From positions 1 through 7,828 of the forward strand of contig JAFAWN010000218.1 in NCBI GenBank assembly GCA_019241735.1: 7,828 bases of DNA. The letters are read 5' to 3'. The stretch comes from Terriglobales bacterium. Its GTDB lineage: Bacteria > Acidobacteriota > Terriglobia > Terriglobales > Acidobacteriaceae. A program made the translations under genes and the position numbers. A model generated the notes under the pieces. It had not been told where the DNA came from and made no database searches. It saw nothing but the letters and a program-made list of their open reading frames with translations. This document shows positions 5,615 through 7,828 of this stretch, in pieces. Position 1 is the stretch's first letter. The number at the start of each line of letters is the position of its first letter.

Positions 5615-6967
5615 ATGAGGAAGATGTCGCGCCGTGATTTCGTTAAGAAAACCTGCTGCTCCGCCGCCGCCGGAATGGCTGCCGCCAGCTTTGGACGCTT
5701 GGGTCTGATGAATGCCATGGCGCAAACTTCCACCGATTACAAAGCTTTGGTCTGTATTTTCATGTTTGGCGGCAATGATGCTAACAACATGATTGTTCCA
5801 AACGATTCCGCCGGTTATGCGAACTACGCCAGCATACGCAGCAACCTCGCGCTTCCGCAAAATCAGTTGCTGTCGATCACGCCCCCCAGCATTGGCAGTC
5901 CCTTTGGGTTGCATCCCTCGCTGGTTGAGGTGCAGCAGTTATTCAACAACCAGAAACTGGCGGTACTGACGAATGTGGGAACGCTGGTGCAGCCGACGAC
6001 CCGCGCGCAATTCCTCCAGGGGCAAGGATCGTTCCCGCAGAACCTGTTTTCTCATGCTGACCAGCAGGCGCAAATGCAGACCGCCGCTGCTGAAACTCTT
6101 TCTGATGCAGGATGGGGCGGCCGCCTAGCGGATAAGATCCAATCCATTTACGGCGGGAATTTCCCCATTTCGATTTCGCTTGCGGGAACGAGCATCTTCG
6201 TCGAAGGCCTGTCGCTACGCTGCGTAGAATCCAGCGGCGATCCAACCGCGCCTCTGAGCGGATTCTATGGTTCGACTTCCGACAATGCGCGCCTGACCGC
6301 GCTGCAAAGCTTGCTCACCTTTGACAACGGACTATCGCTCATCCAATCGGCCAGCAAAGTCACCTCTAACGCCATCAATGACGGAAAAACCCTGGCCACC
6401 GCGCTGGCGTCGAATAAGACTCTGGCTACGCCTTTCCCCACCTCGAGTCTTGGCGGCCAGATGAAGCAGGTGGCAAACATCATTCAGGCGCGCTCGGCGC
6501 TCGGCCTGGCGCGGCAGATATTTTTTGTTTCCATCGGCGGCTTCGATACTCACAGCAACCAGCTGCCACAACAGCTCGCACTCTACAAAGACCTCAGCCA
6601 GTCGATGAACGCGTTCTATAACGCAACGGTTGAGCTCGGCGTTGACTCAAACGTGACCACCTTTACCCTCTCCGATTTCGCGCGCACCCTGCAGCCGGAC
6701 AGCACCTCGGGCAGCGACCATGCCTGGGGAAGCCATCACATGATCATGGGAAGCGCGGTCAAAGGAAAGGATTTCTACGGCACTTTTCCCACGCTCGCCC
6801 TCAATGGGCCGGATGACGCAACCGGTCAGGGACGCTGGATTCCGACCACGTCTCTCGATCAGTACGGGGCGACGCTAGCAAAGTGGTTTGGCGTGCAGTC
6901 GTCGGATTTGCCGTCGATTTTTCCGAACCTGGCCAACTTTCCGACGCCTACCCTGAACTTCATTTAG
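5615..6967 (+). CDS. DUF1501 family protein, Tat-exported
   Basis: This 450-aa protein opens with a twin-arginine signal: SRRDFVKK (5-12), an Ala-rich segment and a likely cleavage after AMA36. It should therefore be folded in the cytoplasm and exported by Tat. The mature part is a DUF1501 domain, which I understand to be related to the alkaline phosphatase/sulfatase fold. Landmarks are VCIFMFGGNDANNMIVP (46-62), SHADQQAQMQ (146-155), GWGGRLAD (167-174), SIGGFDTHSNQ (306-316), TLSDFARTLQPD (351-362), SDHAWGSHHMIMG (367-379) and GRWIPTTSLDQYGATLAKWF (406-425). The Asp and His residues in these motifs are the probable metal-binding set. Length is normal for the family. ATG 5615 has GGAG (5603-5606) eight bases upstream; ATG 5624 is an in-frame alternative that keeps the Tat motif. 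It probably acts with the upstream DUF1800 lipoprotein; the substrate is unknown. Confidence 0.93.
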   Translation: MRKMSRRDFVKKTCCSAAAGMAAASFGRLGLMNAMAQTSTDYKALVCIFMFGGNDANNMIVPNDSAGYANYASIRSNLALPQNQLLSITPPSIGSPFGLHPSLVEVQQLFNNQKLAVLTNVGTLVQPTTRAQFLQGQGSFPQNLFSHADQQAQMQTAAAETLSDAGWGGRLADKIQSIYGGNFPISISLAGTSIFVEGLSLRCVESSGDPTAPLSGFYGSTSDNARLTALQSLLTFDNGLSLIQSASKVTSNAINDGKTLATALASNKTLATPFPTSSLGGQMKQVANIIQARSALGLARQIFFVSIGGFDTHSNQLPQQLALYKDLSQSMNAFYNATVELGVDSNVTTFTLSDFARTLQPDSTSGSDHAWGSHHMIMGSAVKGKDFYGTFPTLALNGPDDATGQGRWIPTTSLDQYGATLAKWFGVQSSDLPSIFPNLANFPTPTLNFI

Positions 6968-7014
6968 GTTTTTGGTTTCGAGCTGATGTTCATTGCCTGC
7001 CCTTTCATAATATT

Positions 7015-7028
7015 TCGGAGCGCTCCGA
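7015..7028. repeat. 14-bp perfect palindrome between convergent genes
   Basis: TCGGAGCGCTCCGA is a perfect palindrome about 48 bp past the DUF1501 stop and 97 bp past the stop of the convergent secreted-protein gene. On the minus strand it is followed by AATATT, a poor T-run, so it would at best be a weak terminator. A protein-binding site is the other option. No other terminator is visible between the two genes. Confidence 0.45.
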
Positions 7029-7124
7029 GAGTCAGTCTTCATCTTGTTGCTAAAAGAGAGTTCGCGACCGCGTTTTAGTTACGCCAAGGTTCACGGCGAC
7101 GCTGGCGTGGACGACATCGATCCA

Positions 7125-7721
7125 TCAGCGGGGACCGCCAGTGATGGACGAATCAGCAAGATTCACTATGGCCTTCTCTTGATTATGTTCGCTAAGGGTA
7201 GACGGGAGGTGCAATTGAATTTGGTACAGGGTGCCATTCTGTTCCCACCATAGGTTCGCGGGAGCGCATGATCCTCCACAGCTAACGGCTCTGAAGAATC
7301 CGCGAAGGCCATGAGCCAGTTTCACCGGAATAACGTCTGACACTTCTCCAGGTTTATATTTGGACTTGGCCTGCGCTGAAAATGACCCTGCAAAACCAGA
7401 GTTTCCAAATCCAATCTCGTAATACAGCGATACCGCATATGCGTCCGCGTTGGCGTTCTCAATAAATGCGTGTTTCGCGTCTACGATTGGCTCGACTAAA
7501 TGGCTGGGAAGCAGAATGGCCACGTGCGTTTTCGTCTTAATTTCGGCCAATACATCGGCAAAAACTTGGGGAAGAAATTTGCGACATTCGTCACGATCCG
7601 ACCGGGCGCTCAGGGTAACCTTCGCGGCTTCGCCCTGAGGCGCAGCGAGGCAGTCGCTGATTGATAGGATCAACGCGAGTGCGAGAGTTGTTAACGATAT
7701 CCGTTCAAGAAGATCTTGCAT
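7125..7721 (-). CDS. Secreted protein of unknown function with CGGSC motif (198 aa)
   Basis: The N-terminus is a signal peptide: a short charged start, a hydrophobic core (LTTLALALILSI) and a probable cleavage after CLA27. SDC at 22-24 does not match a lipobox, so I do not call a lipoprotein. The mature region of about 170 residues holds a helical stretch (DECRKFLPQVFADVLAEIK), a predicted strand-rich part (AYAVSLYYEIGFGNSGFAGS) and a C-terminal segment with CGGSC (148-152), NLWWEQNGTLYQIQLHLPST and QEKAIVNLADSSI. The tyrosines, tryptophans and paired cysteines suggest a compact, possibly disulfide-bonded periplasmic domain. I recall similar CGGSCAPANLWWEQ sequences in Acidobacteria proteins but know no function. 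The ATG at 7721 has AGGA six bases upstream; a longer reading from 7808 would run through the terminator at 7794-7817 and lose the signal peptide position. It faces the DUF1501 gene convergently. Confidence 0.8.
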   Translation of the reverse strand: MQDLLERISLTTLALALILSISDCLAAPQGEAAKVTLSARSDRDECRKFLPQVFADVLAEIKTKTHVAILLPSHLVEPIVDAKHAFIENANADAYAVSLYYEIGFGNSGFAGSFSAQAKSKYKPGEVSDVIPVKLAHGLRGFFRAVSCGGSCAPANLWWEQNGTLYQIQLHLPSTLSEHNQEKAIVNLADSSITGGPR

Positions 7722-7722
7722 C

Positions 7723-7737
7723 GCTCTTCCTAAGAGC
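7723..7737 (-). promoter_or_regulatory. Hairpin holding the ribosome binding site of the secreted-protein gene
   Basis: On the minus strand GCTCTT-AGG-AAGAGC forms a perfect 6-bp stem with a 3-base loop, ending one base before the ATG at 7721. The AGG of the ribosome binding site is the loop and the following AAGAG is in the stem. Folding could limit ribosome access and make translation depend on temperature or a bound factor, but a loop this tight may be only marginally stable. Confidence 0.45.
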
Positions 7738-7793
7738 AGTCCTGACCGGGTTTCCAGAACACTTCTGTAGGGGAGCTGTTGAGGCCCATCGCG

Positions 7794-7817
7794 AAAAAAA
7801 ATCCCCAAAAAAGGGGG
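7794..7817 (-). terminator. Rho-independent terminator of a gene beyond the right edge
   Basis: Read on the minus strand, CCCCC (7817-7813), a T6 loop and GGGG (7806-7803) form a short GC stem followed by A and a run of eight T (7801-7794). This is a good intrinsic terminator for leftward transcription arriving from beyond position 7828. Stop codons are available at 7822-7827, but no coding region is visible. It leaves about 72 bp for the promoter of the secreted-protein gene. Confidence 0.75.
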
Positions 7818-7828
7818 CCGATTATTAA

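Noticed and set aside
7044..7253. Plus-strand open frame of 69 codons after DUF1501
   Set aside because: It overlaps the 3' end of the secreted-protein gene on the other strand and has no ribosome binding site or recognisable product.
7722..7808. Longer N-terminus for the secreted protein (ATG at 7808)
   Set aside because: It would begin inside the terminator at 7794-7817 and place about 29 non-signal residues before the signal peptide.

Overview
The window looks like chromosomal DNA from an Acidobacteriota-type soil bacterium. The reasons are moderately GC-rich DNA, a lipoprotein DUF1800 gene with Ig-like/IPT repeats paired with a Tat-exported DUF1501 gene, a TonB receptor of the 'LSLEQL..VEVT' type, and small basic proteins of a kind I associate with that phylum. 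The phylum call is inference from gene content. No 16S or other marker gene is present, and I see no phage, IS, CRISPR, tRNA or rRNA.

Layout from left to right. (1) Positions 1-341, minus: the N-terminal part of a TonB-dependent outer-membrane receptor that runs off the left edge. Behind it lies an unusually long leader of about 320 bp. (2) Positions 666-2256, minus: a compact cluster of four small genes. In transcription order these are a 74-aa basic protein, a 187-aa degenerate receiver-like protein (8-nt overlap), a 122-aa single-RRM RNA-binding protein with a Gly/Arg-rich tail, and a 66-aa protein with a basic helix and an acidic tail. A good intrinsic terminator closes the cluster at 666-690. 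(3) Positions 2257-2807: a 551-bp gap between divergent units, holding a candidate minus-strand promoter and a perfect 9-bp inverted repeat inside a larger possible fold. (4) Positions 2808-6967, plus: a two-gene export unit. The first gene encodes a 903-aa lipoprotein with two Ig-like + IPT/TIG modules followed by a DUF1800 domain. The second encodes a 450-aa Tat-exported DUF1501 protein. (5) Positions 6968-7124: a short convergent intergenic region with a 14-bp perfect palindrome. (6) Positions 7125-7721, minus: a 198-aa secreted protein of unknown function whose ribosome binding site sits in a small hairpin. (7) Positions 7794-7817: a minus-strand terminator belonging to a gene beyond the right edge.

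How the genes may work together. DUF1800 and DUF1501 proteins are repeatedly found side by side, and here both are exported, so they probably act together in the envelope, although no biochemical role can be read from the sequence. The four-gene minus cluster is the least familiar part. An RRM protein, two tiny highly charged proteins and a receiver-like protein lacking part of its acidic pocket suggest an RNA-associated or stress-related module. That function is inference only.
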